A DNA stretch of 64,000 nucleotides from Promethearchaeota archaeon (GCA_019057795.1 JAHLWS010000034.1:1-64000), one strand, 5' to 3'. Shown: positions 36,785 through 46,792, numbered from the stretch's first letter. Notes: generated by a model from the letters alone, not told the origin. A program made the numbers and translations.

Positions 36785-39700
36785 TTGTCAAATCTAAAAA
36801 AAAGAGTTTCGGAACATATTACCTTACTAGATAATTACAAATTGTTATTTGACAAAACTCCGATTTCTATAACATTATTAGATCTAAATAGCGTTATAAT
36901 TGATGTTAATTCATCAACTGAAAATTTACTGGGATTTAAACGGGAGAAATTAATTGGTAATAATTTTACGGATCTTTATAAATTATCTCCTAAAGAAAAA
37001 GCTCCTATGAACAAGATTTTTGCTGAATTAGTTAAAGGGAGTACTTTTGGCCCAGAAGATATTCAAGTTTATAATAAGGATAAAAAATTTATTTGGGTTA
37101 ATATATTTGCTTGCAAAATAGAAATAGGGAAAAAATTCTATATTCAAGTTTTAACACAAGATATAAGCCAACGCAAATTATTAGAACGAAGAATTGAAGA
37201 ATCGGAGAGGAGATATAGGGGATTATACGAATCATCTCCAATTGCTTTGACGTTAACTGATAGCAATGGTGTTATATTAGATGTTAATTCTGCTACAGAA
37301 AAAATCTTTGGATTAAAAAAAAGTGAAGTAATAGGAAAAAAATATTTTGAATTAGGAATTTTTTCACAGGAACAAATTGAGAGATTTACAAAAGATTATG
37401 AAGAAGCTTTAAAAGGAAAAAAAATCAGCCCGAGAGAAGTTCAAATAAAAAGAAAAGACGGTACCAATGCATGGCTTAGCGTTCAAAATTCTCTAAAAAA
37501 AATTGGAAATGAAATATTAATAGAAGGTATAACCCAAGATATTACCGAAAGGAAAAAGGCAGGGCTAAAATTAATCAAATCCGAAGAAAAGTATAGAAAA
37601 TTGGCGGATTCTCTGCCAGAAGTTATTTTTGAAATAGATTTAAGTTATAATATAACATATACAAATTCAATCGCAACTAAAATCTTTGGATATTCAAATG
37701 AAGAATTCAAGAAAGGAATGAAAATATTTCAATTTGTATCATTTGACGATAAAGAATCGGCTTTAAAACAAACACAGCAATTATTTAAAGGCGAATATTT
37801 AAAACCATTAGTTTTGAAGCTAAAAAGAAAAGATGGAACGTTTTTTTTTGCTAATATTTATGCAAGCCGAATTTTTAAACATAAAAAAGTTGTCGGAGTA
37901 AGATGCATAATACATGATATTACAGAGATGAAAATTACTCAAGAAAAATTAATCGAATCACAGAAAAAATATAAGGATTTAGCAAATTCTTTACCAGAAG
38001 TAATTTTTGAGATTGATTTAAAGTTTAATTTAACTTATACAAACGCGATCGCGTCGAAGATTTTTGGATATTCTCACGAAGACTTTAAAAAGGGTTTAAA
38101 TATATTTAATTTCATTTCTTCTGAAGATAAAAAACGAGTTCTTAAAAATTTAAGCCGTATATTTAAAGGAGAGTTCATTGAGCCTATCATTTTACAACTA
38201 AGAAAGAAGGATAACTCCTTTTTTTACGGGACTATTAACGCAACGCCAATTTTTAAGGGATCAAAAATAGTGGGCATGAGAAGCGTAATTCATGATGTAA
38301 CAGAGATGGTAAACGCCGAAGAAAAAATAAAGGAATCTGAAGCAAAATTTCGAACGATTTCCGAGCAATCATTGATGGGCATTTCTATTATCCAAGGTGA
38401 TCGTGTAAAATACGTCAATAAAACACTTTCTGATATATTTGGATATTCTATTGAAGAAGTATTAAGCTGGAGTCCTGGAGAGTTCTTCAAAACTATTCAT
38501 CCTAAGGATAAAAAAAGAGTTATAGAATTATCAACAAAAACTGATAATGGTATCGATAATGGTGTAAGATACTATGAAGTTCGAGGAATTCATAAAAATG
38601 GTAATATTATTTGGTTGGAAATTTATAGTAAGGTAATTACGATTCAAAAAAAACCCGCAATCTTAGTGTCATATATAGATATTAGTGAAAGGAAAAAAGC
38701 AAAAGAGGAACTAAGAGAATCTGAAGAAAAATATAGATTTTTATTTGAAAAATCGCCCACTTCAATACTTCTAATTAATTCATCTGGAATGATTGTAGAT
38801 TGTAATCCCGCTTTAGAAAAATTAATTGATTACGATAGGACTGAACTTATTGGTAAGAGTTATAGCAAACTTCCATTTATGCCTTCAAAATATTTACCCG
38901 TTTTGCTTAAAAGATTTAAGCAACTTTCAGATGGAGAATCTACATCAACTATAGATCTCCAATTAATTAAAAAAGATGGGAGCCTAATATGGGTAAATTA
39001 TGAGTCCTCTTTAGTGAAAATGGGAGATAAAAAGTATATTATGGTAATGGGTCGTGATATCTCTGAGAAAAAAGAAGTAGAAATAAAGTTAAAAGAATTA
39101 AATGAAATGAGAAAGGAATTCATTGACAGAGCTTCACACGAGTTAAAGACCCCTATTACTACGGTTTATGGCGCATACCAGCTATTAGATACTTTGTATA
39201 AGGATAAATTCGATCCGGAGCAATTGGAATTAATAGAAATGGCATTTAGTGGAACAAGGAGAATAAGAAAATTAGTAGATGATTTGCTTGATGTTTCTAA
39301 AATAGACTCTAATGTATTTAAATTAAACAAAAGAAAAACTAATCTTGGTAATTTGATCACAAACTGCGTTAAAGAAATGAGATATTTTATTAATAAACGC
39401 AATCATGAAATAATTATAGATCTCGAACCCGAACTTTACTTGAATATAGATGAGTCTCGAATTGAGCTTGTTTTAACGAATCTTATCTCAAATGCGATAA
39501 AATATACACCTTCGAAAGGTAAAATAAATATTAAAATAAAATCCGATGAGAAATTTGCTCAAATAACAATAAAAGATTCAGGTGTAGGTTTAACTAAAAA
39601 AGAAATAGAAGGTCTTTTCAAAAAGTTTAGCAGAGTAAAATCTCCTTTAAAGAAGGATCTCGACATGGATTTAGGAAGTACAGGGTTAGGATTATATATA

Positions 39701-39799
39701 TCAAAAGAAATTATTAAACTTCATGAAGGAGAAATCTGGGCTGAATCTGAAGGAAAAGGAAAAGGCTCCACCTTTACAGTCAAAATTCCTGTAAATTAA
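36785..39799 (+). CDS. Six-PAS sensor histidine kinase
   Basis: 1004 residues, no membrane segment, so probably cytosolic. Six PAS modules lie at about 15-125, 140-255, 265-380, 390-505, 515-635 and 645-765. HisKA follows, with phospho-acceptor H785 (RASHELKTP). The HATPase domain has NLISNAIKY (N box), DSGVGL (G1) and STGLGLYIS (G2). PAS 3 and 4 are near copies of each other (both start with SLPEVIFEIDL and share TYTN and KIFGYS), a recent duplication. The start is a TTG. No response regulator is nearby, so it is an orphan kinase. Confidence 0.9.
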   Translation: MSNLKKRVSEHITLLDNYKLLFDKTPISITLLDLNSVIIDVNSSTENLLGFKREKLIGNNFTDLYKLSPKEKAPMNKIFAELVKGSTFGPEDIQVYNKDKKFIWVNIFACKIEIGKKFYIQVLTQDISQRKLLERRIEESERRYRGLYESSPIALTLTDSNGVILDVNSATEKIFGLKKSEVIGKKYFELGIFSQEQIERFTKDYEEALKGKKISPREVQIKRKDGTNAWLSVQNSLKKIGNEILIEGITQDITERKKAGLKLIKSEEKYRKLADSLPEVIFEIDLSYNITYTNSIATKIFGYSNEEFKKGMKIFQFVSFDDKESALKQTQQLFKGEYLKPLVLKLKRKDGTFFFANIYASRIFKHKKVVGVRCIIHDITEMKITQEKLIESQKKYKDLANSLPEVIFEIDLKFNLTYTNAIASKIFGYSHEDFKKGLNIFNFISSEDKKRVLKNLSRIFKGEFIEPIILQLRKKDNSFFYGTINATPIFKGSKIVGMRSVIHDVTEMVNAEEKIKESEAKFRTISEQSLMGISIIQGDRVKYVNKTLSDIFGYSIEEVLSWSPGEFFKTIHPKDKKRVIELSTKTDNGIDNGVRYYEVRGIHKNGNIIWLEIYSKVITIQKKPAILVSYIDISERKKAKEELRESEEKYRFLFEKSPTSILLINSSGMIVDCNPALEKLIDYDRTELIGKSYSKLPFMPSKYLPVLLKRFKQLSDGESTSTIDLQLIKKDGSLIWVNYESSLVKMGDKKYIMVMGRDISEKKEVEIKLKELNEMRKEFIDRASHELKTPITTVYGAYQLLDTLYKDKFDPEQLELIEMAFSGTRRIRKLVDDLLDVSKIDSNVFKLNKRKTNLGNLITNCVKEMRYFINKRNHEIIIDLEPELYLNIDESRIELVLTNLISNAIKYTPSKGKINIKIKSDEKFAQITIKDSGVGLTKKEIEGLFKKFSRVKSPLKKDLDMDLGSTGLGLYISKEIIKLHEGEIWAESEGKGKGSTFTVKIPVN

Positions 39800-39961
39800 T
39801 AATCCTATTTGTAATTTATCTCCCTGTATCAATAAAAACTTGTTCTTTTCAATTTTTCCACTAATTTTTTAAATAAATTCTGACCTATTATATTTAGAAT
39901 CTTTAAAAAAACCATATTTAATAATATTACCTCTATTATATTCTAAAGCATAAAGCAAAAA

Positions 39962-40978
39962 GTGGTTATTCGTTTGTCTATCGATTTTTTTAATCCGCCC
40001 TTGAAAATATTTAGCTCTTCAAGTACAAAAAAAGGTATAGAAATTGGAGGAGCTAAATCAATAATTAGCATAGATAGTTCCCATAATTTCTACAACGAGG
40101 GCAATATTTATACTGAAATGTCGTGGGCTGCGTTTTATGAAGAGGAAGGGTTAGAGGATCAAATAAATACTTTTTCTACGACTGAATATGATTCTATTCG
40201 AGAAGATCCCGAGGCTTTAGTGGATACAATTGTAAAAATTATTTATCAAATTATCAACAATCGGAAAATTTTCTATGGAATTGCGGACTTTGAGGTTGAC
40301 GCGTTCTTAGATGCAAATACGACTGTAATTCCTGGCCTTAAATTGGATTACAAAATTATTAATAAATTGTTAGAAGCTCATAAAAGAATACGCGAAAAAG
40401 GATTATTTCCCAAGATTATAATAGACGACAAAGGTATCAACAAAATTAAAATTGAATTTCAAGGAACAAAGAAAAAAAATCTTCATATCCAAGGCTCAAA
40501 ATTAGAGGATTTGATAAATCAATTACGGTTAGCAAAGGGATTTGCTGTAGGAATAGTTTGCACTTCAAGAAATGCTGCTAACTTATATATCATGAGTGAT
40601 AACATTGTTTTTAGTAAAGATGAAATACCTGAAATCTATATCGATGATGATAACTTAAAAGTAATAGAATACGGAATTAAAAAGAAATTACTATTCCCAA
40701 TATCCTGGTTTAGAATTGATATTGGTATTCGTAGTTTAGAAACCCTAGAACTGTGGGAACAAATTAAAGACAACCAAGAACTTAATAAAGCGTTTAACCA
40801 TTATGAACGCTACATAAACGCGTTAGTATTTAAGAAATTCAAGGCCGTAGCGGAATCTCAAAAAATTGGTAGGAATTCGGAGGACGATTTTTACAATATG
40901 ACGCCTAAGGAAAGAAAGAAAGCCTTAAAAGATATGGAAAAGGCAATTGAGATTCTCACAAGAGAATATAAGGAATAA
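39962..40978 (+). CDS. Unrecognised mixed alpha/beta protein
   Basis: 338 residues from a GTG. No family is recognised. It contains an acidic early half (EDQINTF, REDPEALVDTIVK), a FYGIADFEVDAFLD strand, a KKKNLHIQGSKLEDLINQLRLAKGFAVGIVCTSR segment and a lysine-rich helical end (TPKERKKALKDMEKAIEIL). No membrane helix or cysteine motif is seen. It converges with gatC with only four bases between the stops. Confidence 0.6.
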   Translation: MVIRLSIDFFNPPLKIFSSSSTKKGIEIGGAKSIISIDSSHNFYNEGNIYTEMSWAAFYEEEGLEDQINTFSTTEYDSIREDPEALVDTIVKIIYQIINNRKIFYGIADFEVDAFLDANTTVIPGLKLDYKIINKLLEAHKRIREKGLFPKIIIDDKGINKIKIEFQGTKKKNLHIQGSKLEDLINQLRLAKGFAVGIVCTSRNAANLYIMSDNIVFSKDEIPEIYIDDDNLKVIEYGIKKKLLFPISWFRIDIGIRSLETLELWEQIKDNQELNKAFNHYERYINALVFKKFKAVAESQKIGRNSEDDFYNMTPKERKKALKDMEKAIEILTREYKE

Positions 40979-40982
40979 AATA

Positions 40983-41288
40983 CTAACCTTTTAATATTCT
41001 TGGCGCTTTAAAATGACCATCCTTAGTATGCTTAGCGTTTTTTAACGCTTCTTCGTTTGAAAGCGATTCCCATGGAACATCTTCTCTAAACACGTTTTTT
41101 AGACCCTCGATGGGGTGTGTCATCGGTTCAACATTCGAAGTATCTAAATCGTTTAACTTCTTGAAATAGTTAAGTATATCTCCTAACTGTTTAGCCAATT
41201 TCTCTTTCTCTTCCTCACTTAAATCTAATAAAGCTAATTTAGATACATGTTCCAACGTCTCTTTTGAGAAATCTTCCTTTTTTGACAT
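40983..41288 (-). CDS. gatC: Asp-tRNA(Asn)/Glu-tRNA(Gln) amidotransferase subunit C
   Basis: 101 residues. The GatC pattern is complete: HVSKLALLDLSEEEKEKLAKQLGDILNYFKKLNDLDTSNVEPM and a C-terminal REDVPWESLSNEEALKNAKHTKDGHFKAPRIL. GatC stabilises the GatA-GatB complex that amidates misacylated tRNA. No gatA or gatB is in the window, so subunits are encoded apart. Confidence 0.9.
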   Translation of the reverse strand: MSKKEDFSKETLEHVSKLALLDLSEEEKEKLAKQLGDILNYFKKLNDLDTSNVEPMTHPIEGLKNVFREDVPWESLSNEEALKNAKHTKDGHFKAPRILKG

Positions 41289-41447
41289 ATTTAACTCGAT
41301 AACGAAATTAAATTCTTCAGAAATTGTATTATTTGATTGTAATTAATCTTAATCACCTTAAATAATTATTTTAAAGCTAATCGTAATAAACGAATTTCTA
41401 TAAACAATAACAAAAAGAGTTAATTACCTTATACTTTTTTATTAAGT

Positions 41448-41810
41448 ATGACCGATAAAGTCGATAAAGAAGATCTAAGATATGAAATTCCTACTCACGC
41501 TTTTATTGCCCTTGCTCGAAGGGGCATGGAAAAAATCTCTCTAGACCAATGTTTTCTAAAAAATTGCGATAATGATGTCCCTAAACTATTAGAACCATTT
41601 AAGAAAGAAGAATTTGAGGACGATCAGAAGCATGTTAAGAAAATTTACGTTAAGTGTAAGAAATGTAATGGGATTTATATTTTAAAATTGGAAACCATTA
41701 AACGCGTAGCTAAATCTACTAAAGAAGAAAACCAAGAACCCCTTTCTATGGGAATAGTATATGCGTTAGACGAAGATGGTAATAATTTAGGACATATAGG
41801 TTATTTTTAA
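41448..41810 (+). CDS. Small unrecognised protein with four cysteines
   Basis: 120 residues. Two Cys pairs (CFLKNC near residue 35 and CKKC near 72) separated by a charged stretch could bind one zinc ion. The rest is hydrophilic with a short strand at the end (GIVYALDEDGNNLGHIGYF). No family is recognised. One base separates its stop from the ATG of the HAD gene, so they are co-transcribed. Confidence 0.6.
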   Translation: MTDKVDKEDLRYEIPTHAFIALARRGMEKISLDQCFLKNCDNDVPKLLEPFKKEEFEDDQKHVKKIYVKCKKCNGIYILKLETIKRVAKSTKEENQEPLSMGIVYALDEDGNNLGHIGYF

Positions 41811-41811
41811 C

Positions 41812-42498
41812 ATGAAGTATAATTACTTTTTATTTGATTTAGACAATTGTCTTCTTTATATTCCCAATTCTAAGGATTATTTTGATAATATTTTATTTGA
41901 AACTCTTAAACAAGGTTCAACTAAACACATTCCAGAGAGGAGCGAGAGAAATAAATTCTGGTTTTCTGGTAATGGTTATATTGATTACTTAAAAAAGTGG
42001 GGAACGAATAATGTTCACGATTTTTGGAAATGTTTTGATGAAATTGACTTTGAATATAGAAAAATTCTCGTTAAAAAAAATGAAATCTTACTTTTTGACG
42101 ATGTTAAAAGCGTTTTAGAAGAGATTTATGATGCAAACAAAAAGTTAGCAATAATATCAAACTCAGCAGATTACATTGTTGATTTCATAGTAAAAAAATT
42201 TAATATCAACAAATATTTCAATTATTTCTTTGGTTTATCGTTTGACAAGGACCAATCGATTGCTAAACCATCACCTTTAGGTGTTTTGTCAGTTTTAGAG
42301 AAATTAAAATACGACCCAAAATCAGAGAAAGCCATAATGATTGGTGATTCGATTGTAGATGTTTATGCAGCAAAAAAAGCAAATATCTCAGCATGTTTAA
42401 TAAGAAGAAATAAAAATAAGTATCCCGATGGTTATGGTGCTTGGGAATTCAACCCTGATTTTGTTATTGAGCAATTAAACGAAGTACTCAACTTCTAA
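41812..42498 (+). CDS. HAD-superfamily hydrolase (phosphatase)
   Basis: 228 residues. Motif I is FDLDNCLLY with nucleophile Asp, motif II is the Ser in IISNSAD, motif III is the Lys in SIAKPSPLG and motif IV is IGDSIVDVYAAKKA. A helical cap sits between motifs I and II (class I). Motif I lacks the usual second Asp at +2 in DxDxT/V form; it reads DLDNC, still giving the required D-x-D. It is probably a small-metabolite phosphatase, substrate unknown. Confidence 0.85.
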   Translation: MKYNYFLFDLDNCLLYIPNSKDYFDNILFETLKQGSTKHIPERSERNKFWFSGNGYIDYLKKWGTNNVHDFWKCFDEIDFEYRKILVKKNEILLFDDVKSVLEEIYDANKKLAIISNSADYIVDFIVKKFNINKYFNYFFGLSFDKDQSIAKPSPLGVLSVLEKLKYDPKSEKAIMIGDSIVDVYAAKKANISACLIRRNKNKYPDGYGAWEFNPDFVIEQLNEVLNF

Positions 42499-42836
42499 CT
42501 ACCTTAATATTATCATTTTCTAGTGTTTGCTTGTAATTCACCTACTTTTTTAGGAGGGTCATCACGGGGGAGAGAGATGAAAAAAATATAAAAAAACATT
42601 CTTTAGAGAAGAAAATCTAAAAGATACATTGTATGATCTAATTCTTCATCACTAAAACCCTTTTAGGGAGAGGATCTCCTTTCAATACGAACAATCTTAT
42701 TTTTTTAGAAAGATACACCTCGAGTGAGTATTTGAGAGAGCAAGAAAAAATTATGGAAAAAAAATAAAATTAAAATTGTTTTAAATCTAACTGACAAAAT
42801 TAAATAATTAGCTTATTTATAATTCTATAGAGAATC
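42499..42836 (+). other. Gene-free stretch with overlapping hairpins
   Basis: 338 bases with no supported gene. At 42652-42666 the sequence forms CTAAAA-CCC-TTTTAG, at once followed by GGAGA-GGA-TCTCC (42667-42679). An alternative CCCT/AGGG stem (42658-42668) overlaps both. This could be a mutually exclusive RNA switch or a transcription end signal for the HAD operon. Nothing else is recognised. Confidence 0.35.
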
Positions 42837-43076
42837 ATGACTTTGAAGACAATAAAGATTGATGAAGAATTATATAAAAAATTGTTAGAAAGAAAAAAAG
42901 AACGTGAAAGTATTTCTGATGTGATTGCACGCATGCTAAATATTCAAATAAAACCACAAAATATTACTAAATTTTTTGGATTATGGAGACGATTACCTGA
43001 AGAATATTTAAAAATCATGGAGGCAGATCGAAAAGAACTACGAGAAGATGTTAATGGGAGATTTGTGGTATCATGA
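42837..43076 (+). CDS. VapB-family antitoxin
   Basis: 79 residues. TLKTIKIDEELYKKLLERKKERESISDVIARMLN is the ribbon-helix-helix of the archaeal antitoxin family that precedes PIN-domain toxins. The C-terminus (FFGLWRRLPEEYLKIMEADRKELRED) is the usual toxin-neutralising tail. The stop TGA overlaps an ATG (43073) that opens MIFLDTS, the start of a VapC toxin, but that frame ends after nine codons. Confidence 0.75.
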   Translation: MTLKTIKIDEELYKKLLERKKERESISDVIARMLNIQIKPQNITKFFGLWRRLPEEYLKIMEADRKELREDVNGRFVVS

Positions 43077-43203
43077 TTTTTTTAGATACGAGCCAGAATT
43101 AAGAGAGATTTTTTATAAAACCTATCCTATTATTTATTTAGTCAAGAAGGAGCATCTTGAAATTATATCTATTATATATGGAAGCCGAAAACTAAACCTT
43201 TAA
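43054..43203 (+). pseudogene. Toxin remnant: VapC start and RelE/ParE tail
   Basis: Two overlapping pieces follow the antitoxin. ATG 43073 opens MIFLDTSQN and stops, exactly the first residues of a PIN-domain VapC in the expected ATGA overlap. In another frame (ATG 43054 to TAA 43203, 49 codons) the sequence is ELREIFYKTYPIIYLVKKEHLEIISIIYGSRKL, the C-terminal strands of a RelE/ParE-type toxin. The PIN domain body and the RelE N-terminus are gone. I read this as a toxin locus degraded by deletion. Confidence 0.6.
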
Positions 43204-43315
43204 ATTCTTTTAGTCTAACCCTTTAAATTAACGGAATAATAGAATTTAAATGGTTAAAATTAAATAAATGAACTGATTTTTATTTAATATTATAAATCCT
43301 ACGAGAATTCCCCAG

Positions 43316-45043
43316 ATGTCGACAAAAATAGCAGAAGAAGAGTTATTAAGGAAGAAAGTATGGAAAATAATCAATATTACGCAAGCTAACCAATTATTTG
43401 TACATTCAAAGAATTTAGAAATAAAATACTTTAATGAAGATACTCAAAAAGTAAACACAAAATCATTACCAGAAATATTATCCATATGCGTGTTAAACGC
43501 CTTGGTTCCCAATTCAGCAATGATCCTAGTCGGTGGACACGGAGGTGGTAAAACTAGTCTCACAAAACTTTTAGGACGAATGTTTACAGGATACTCATTA
43601 AATGATATCGAATCTTCAATAATTCGAGGACATCCGCAACTTACCGAAGAAAAGTTAGTTGGAACTCTTAAACTAGGAAAATTAATACATAAAGGCGAAG
43701 AAGAAGTTGTATGGAGGCAATTTGTTACAAAGTTTTGGAAAATTATTGATGAAGTCAATCGTCTCACTCCCTACGCTCAAGATATTCTTTTATCTTTGTT
43801 AGCAGAAGGCACTATCAAATACTACGACGAAATTAAAAAGATTGATAAATTTACTTTATATGCAACAATTAATCCTCAAGATGTTGGGACATTTGAATTA
43901 TCGCGCCCATTTTTAGATAGGTTTGGCATTTCAATTCCTATTTCAATGCCTTCTAGTACAGATTTAGAATTAATTTTGACTGGCAAAGATGAGAAGTACT
44001 CGGGTTATGAAGAAATAATCCAAGTTCCTAAAGTCTTGACGATTGACGAGTTAATGGAGATTTGGTACTATGTGAACAGAATCGGTTTTAACGCTGAAGT
44101 GAATAATTACATCCACGCAATAATAAGAGAATATACATTATGTGCGAGGGTAGATAAGGGAAATTCTGAAAACCTCAAACCAAGCACTGGTTTATGCTCT
44201 GGTTGTCATTTTAATGCAGGACAAAATGTATGTAATAAAATCGAATCAATATTAAGTGTAAGGGTTGCAAAGGATCTTTTGAGATATTCGAAAGCTCTAA
44301 CTTGGTTGTTAGATCTTAAAAAAATTGATGTTAATATCGTCAATACTATAGCCCCTTATGTTATTTCTCATAGGGTTATTTATTCTAGAAGGGAATTAGA
44401 AAAATCGCCGTATTGGGGAAATCAATATAAATTCTCAAAAAATATTTTAAATCAAATTCAGAAGCGTTTTATAAATCGCGAAGTTTGTTATCAAATAACT
44501 AAACGATTTAGGGATGGAAATTCGGAAAAAGAAGATTTAACCACTCTTAAGAATTATCAGAAAAACGATTTAATCGTTAAATACGATTTGATTCCTTTTG
44601 TCAATTCAATTAAAGATAAAAAGTATTCTAAACTCGCCCAAAAAATAAATGTCGCCTCAAAAAGTGGAGATATTAACACGCTTGCGAATATTCGTAATAA
44701 TCTAATTGAAGATATAGATTTCTCTAACAGAGCTTATTTAATCAATTTATCTAATCAAGAATTATATAAGCAAACAGTTACAGACTATATTTTTAAATAT
44801 ATGAATAATAAAGAAATTTGGGCAGATGTTGCGAGCGAATTTCCTAAATTGGATAAGCCATTACAAGAAGCCTTTAGTAGAAGACAAACGAAACAAATTA
44901 GAACTGAAGATTTATTAATCGAAATTAACGTCACAGGGACTAACGATGACTCCTTAGTCAATATTCAAATTTCAGGTGGTTCTGAAGCCTTAAAATTAAG
45001 GGAGATTTTAGACAAATTAGATTATATTCATAAGGAGGAATAA
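43316..45043 (+). CDS. MoxR-like AAA+ ATPase with a four-cysteine insert
   Basis: 575 residues. Walker A is GGHGGGKTS (73-81), Walker B ends in DE (145-146), sensor-1 Asn is in ATINPQD (186) and the arginine finger region is RPFLDRFG (202). After the AAA core there are four cysteines, C276, C294, C297 and C306 (CX17CX2CX8C), which could hold zinc or an Fe-S cluster. The C-terminal ~230 residues are helical and novel. MoxR ATPases usually act with a VWA-domain partner, which here is the next gene. They likely remodel or insert metal into a target protein. Confidence 0.82.
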   Translation: MSTKIAEEELLRKKVWKIINITQANQLFVHSKNLEIKYFNEDTQKVNTKSLPEILSICVLNALVPNSAMILVGGHGGGKTSLTKLLGRMFTGYSLNDIESSIIRGHPQLTEEKLVGTLKLGKLIHKGEEEVVWRQFVTKFWKIIDEVNRLTPYAQDILLSLLAEGTIKYYDEIKKIDKFTLYATINPQDVGTFELSRPFLDRFGISIPISMPSSTDLELILTGKDEKYSGYEEIIQVPKVLTIDELMEIWYYVNRIGFNAEVNNYIHAIIREYTLCARVDKGNSENLKPSTGLCSGCHFNAGQNVCNKIESILSVRVAKDLLRYSKALTWLLDLKKIDVNIVNTIAPYVISHRVIYSRRELEKSPYWGNQYKFSKNILNQIQKRFINREVCYQITKRFRDGNSEKEDLTTLKNYQKNDLIVKYDLIPFVNSIKDKKYSKLAQKINVASKSGDINTLANIRNNLIEDIDFSNRAYLINLSNQELYKQTVTDYIFKYMNNKEIWADVASEFPKLDKPLQEAFSRRQTKQIRTEDLLIEINVTGTNDDSLVNIQISGGSEALKLREILDKLDYIHKEE

Positions 45044-45061
45044 GATATAGAAATTTTTGAG

Positions 45062-46792
45062 ATGTCGAAATCTAGAAAAAAGAGAATAAGAAGCGCGCCA
45101 AAAAAAGATTTGGATCAAAAAGAACAACATATCATTGAATTAGCGAAAAAAGCTTGGGCTAAAACGCAAAGTGAGCTTTTTTTTCCTCCTTTAGATACGC
45201 CTAATTTTATATTCGATTACTCAAATTTAGAAGGCTTCTACATAGATCCTCAAGACAAGTGGCAGATTACTATGAATTTAGCAAATACGCCTATTTTCAT
45301 AGAAGATATAGACTATATCAATTACTTTCGTGCTATAACCCTTCATGAAGTCTCCCATTATCAAATTATTCCGTATGACGGTTTAATAAACGCTAAATTA
45401 CTTAAAGCAGCTATAAAATATGTTAATGAGAATTTTGCTCCGATAGTAGTTAATGTGTTCGCGGATTTTATTATTGATGCTAAGCTTCACAATAAAAATC
45501 CCGATTTGATCTCCTGGGAGTTGAAAAAGACTTATCAGCACATTTTAGACAAAAATCAAAATAACATGAGCGACTTCTCAAAATTCCTATTTCGGTCTTA
45601 TGAACTGCTCTTAAATATAAAGATTGCTGATAATGGTTCGTTCTCCAATGTGGAAAATGTAGCTAAAAGAGTAGTGAATGTCGTGAAAAAGAATTTTGAA
45701 GATGAGACATTATGGGAAGAAAAAGTAGCTAAAACCGCTTATCATTTAAGGACGTTGGTCAATAATACATTTACTATGGTTGGAACTGGTGTACGACACG
45801 GTAAAGAAAAAACAGAGAGGAAATCTCCGGGAAGAGGTGGGTCAAAAATCGAGTTTCCTGAAGACATCTTAGAAGTAATGGATAATCCTTTAGAAAATAA
45901 AAATTTAGATAAATTAAAAAAAGATAATAACGATGAATTAAGGCAAAAAGCAGAAGATTTTGCTAAAAATACTCCATATTCCGAATTTGGAGCTCCTGCC
46001 GGCCAAGCAGGGATATTAATTGACGGAAATCCTTTAGCTACTTGGTATAGAGGTTTGGCTAAAGACTTAATTGAAATTAAAATATACGAAGAAAAACCAG
46101 GAGGGCAAATACCCGTTTATCCTGAAGTTTGGCGCTTAGGAGAGCCAATAGATGAGTTAGATATTGTCCAAACGCTTCTAAATAGCCCAGTTATTATTCC
46201 AAATATTACAACACGAAAATGGGCGAAAAAAATAGGACAAGGGCATTTAATGGAAAAAGAAATTCCAGATTTACTAATTGTAATCGACTCTTCTGGATCT
46301 ATGAAATGGAATTACCTAGCAAAATCTCCCAGAGGGATTTATCACACCGCTCTGTTAGCTTCTTTTGCAGCGCTTCATTTTGCTGCTAAAAAAGGTGTCA
46401 AGTTTAGTATAATTAATTTTTCTAACAGAGCAGATATATGTGATTGGACAAGCAATTACCAAAAAGCAGAAAAAGTTTTGCTTAGGTATCAAGGGGGAGG
46501 AACACAATTACCCGTTAAAGCAATAATTAAACAGAGCGAAAAATCAGAAAGAGAAACTTTAATTTTTATTATTACTGATTTTGGAATTTATAATTGGGGT
46601 AGTGCTAAAAAAACCCTTTTAGATTTATCCAATAAAGGACATAAAGTTGTAGGTTTTTTTATTGGCGCCTCAAAAATACCACAAGAACGATTTAAAGATT
46701 TACTTAGCAAGATAACATTTTATGCGATTAAAAACAGTAAAGACTTAATCAATTTGGTCATAGAAGAAGTAAAGAAGTATTATTTGTCGTGA
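45062..46792 (+). CDS. VWA-domain protein with metallopeptidase-like HEVSH motif
   Basis: 576 residues. The N-terminal domain has TLHEVSHY (H95, E96, H99), a zinc metalloprotease-type HExxH. The C-terminal domain is a von Willebrand A fold with MIDAS DSSGSM (D409), then GGGTQLP and IITDFG. This is the DUF2201-type architecture (COG3864) that pairs with MoxR ATPases. A long helical middle part with a basic loop (GKEKTERKSPGRGGSK) lies between the two. The ATG is 18 bases after the stop of the ATPase gene. The target is unknown. Confidence 0.8.
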   Translation: MSKSRKKRIRSAPKKDLDQKEQHIIELAKKAWAKTQSELFFPPLDTPNFIFDYSNLEGFYIDPQDKWQITMNLANTPIFIEDIDYINYFRAITLHEVSHYQIIPYDGLINAKLLKAAIKYVNENFAPIVVNVFADFIIDAKLHNKNPDLISWELKKTYQHILDKNQNNMSDFSKFLFRSYELLLNIKIADNGSFSNVENVAKRVVNVVKKNFEDETLWEEKVAKTAYHLRTLVNNTFTMVGTGVRHGKEKTERKSPGRGGSKIEFPEDILEVMDNPLENKNLDKLKKDNNDELRQKAEDFAKNTPYSEFGAPAGQAGILIDGNPLATWYRGLAKDLIEIKIYEEKPGGQIPVYPEVWRLGEPIDELDIVQTLLNSPVIIPNITTRKWAKKIGQGHLMEKEIPDLLIVIDSSGSMKWNYLAKSPRGIYHTALLASFAALHFAAKKGVKFSIINFSNRADICDWTSNYQKAEKVLLRYQGGGTQLPVKAIIKQSEKSERETLIFIITDFGIYNWGSAKKTLLDLSNKGHKVVGFFIGASKIPQERFKDLLSKITFYAIKNSKDLINLVIEEVKKYYLS

